A stretch of 5,874 bases of DNA, from NCBI GenBank assembly GCA_018663815.1, contig JABJPQ010000513.1, positions 1-5,874 on the forward strand. The letters are read 5' to 3'. Positions 5,746-5,874 of the stretch are shown here, piece by piece. Within the stretch, counting starts at the first letter, position 1; each line of letters starts with the position of its first letter. Both the position numbers and the translations under genes were made by a program. This DNA is from Halobacteriovoraceae bacterium (GTDB taxonomy: Bacteria > Bdellovibrionota > Bacteriovoracia > Bacteriovoracales > Bacteriovoracaceae). The notes below the pieces were generated by a model. It was not told the DNA's origin. It saw nothing but the letters and a program-made list of their open reading frames with translations, and made no database searches.

Positions 5746-5874
5746 ACCTCAGTTCGGCCAAAGATATCAAGCTAGCACATGCTCTCGTAGCTTTTCGCTA
5801 ATTGTTATCGAAGGTTTCTTTTCCTTATGAGTGTAAGAAATGAGTCCAGCAATCACATTTACCATGAAGTTAAC
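5746..5874 (-). mobile_element. Transposase-proximal end of an IS982-like insertion sequence, cut by the window edge
   Basis: The transposase tail at 5767-5874 marks an insertion sequence entering from the right. Read on the plus strand, the most likely terminal inverted repeat starts at 5746 with ACCTCAGTTCGGCC, 21 bp outside the transposase stop. IS982-family ends usually begin with AC and lie close to the end of the transposase gene (from memory). The exact boundary and the target duplication cannot be confirmed, because the other end is outside the window. Confidence 0.45.
5767..5874 (-). CDS. C-terminal end of an IS982-family-like transposase (partial)
   Basis: The minus strand is open from the window edge to a TGA at 5769-5767, giving 35 residues. 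It begins VNFMVNVIAGLISYTHKEKK and continues PSITISEKLREHVLA. The pattern of a VN-hydrophobic stretch ending AY/SY followed by KKPS is what I recall from the C-terminus of IS982-family DDE transposases, where it follows an EHSRHRS-type segment lying beyond the window. Only the tail is visible, so the catalytic residues and the integrity of the gene cannot be judged. It has the same orientation as the response regulator, 48 bp ahead of it, so transcription of the transposase could read into that gene. Confidence 0.6.
   Translation of the reverse strand, partial: VNFMVNVIAGLISYTHKEKKPSITISEKLREHVLA

Overview
The window is AT-rich, densely packed DNA from a Gram-negative (diderm) bacterium. A lipoprotein, a signal-peptide-bearing outer-membrane beta-barrel protein and an OmpR-type response regulator are all present. 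Frequent TTG/GTG starts and the general look of the proteins suggest a Bdellovibrionota / Bacteriovoracales-type organism (marine Halobacteriovorax-like). That placement is an impression from protein resemblance and was not tested.

Layout from left to right. (1) The 3' part of a Ste24-type M48 membrane metalloprotease gene (+) runs in from the left edge and ends at 1049. (2) A convergent monoacylglycerol-lipase-like alpha/beta hydrolase (-) occupies 1063-1908. (3) Divergent from it, across a 52-bp gap, is a small uncharacterised four-cysteine, zinc-ribbon-like protein (+, 1961-2338). (4) Convergent again, after only 8 bp, comes a large unrecognised lipoprotein (-, 2347-3675) with an internal duplicated module. 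(5) A 160-bp divergent intergenic region with an inverted repeat and T-rich direct repeats separates it from (6) an outer-membrane barrel protein (+, 3836-5059). (7) The stop codon of the barrel gene overlaps that of a convergent OmpR-family response regulator (-, 5056-5718), which has no sensor kinase in view. (8) The right edge holds the last 35 codons of an IS982-like transposase (-). Its presumed element end lies about 27 bp upstream of the response-regulator start codon.

No common pathway links these genes. Strands alternate at almost every gene, so apart from possible read-through from the transposase into the response regulator there are no operons. The shared themes are the cell envelope (membrane protease, lipoprotein, barrel) and lipid hydrolysis. 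The least ordinary items are the repeat-containing lipoprotein, the small conserved-looking CPxC protein, the patterned divergent promoter region, and the insertion sequence close against the response regulator. I see no CRISPR array, tRNA, rRNA, toxin-antitoxin pair or recognisable defence system, and nothing that clearly amounts to a new multi-gene system.
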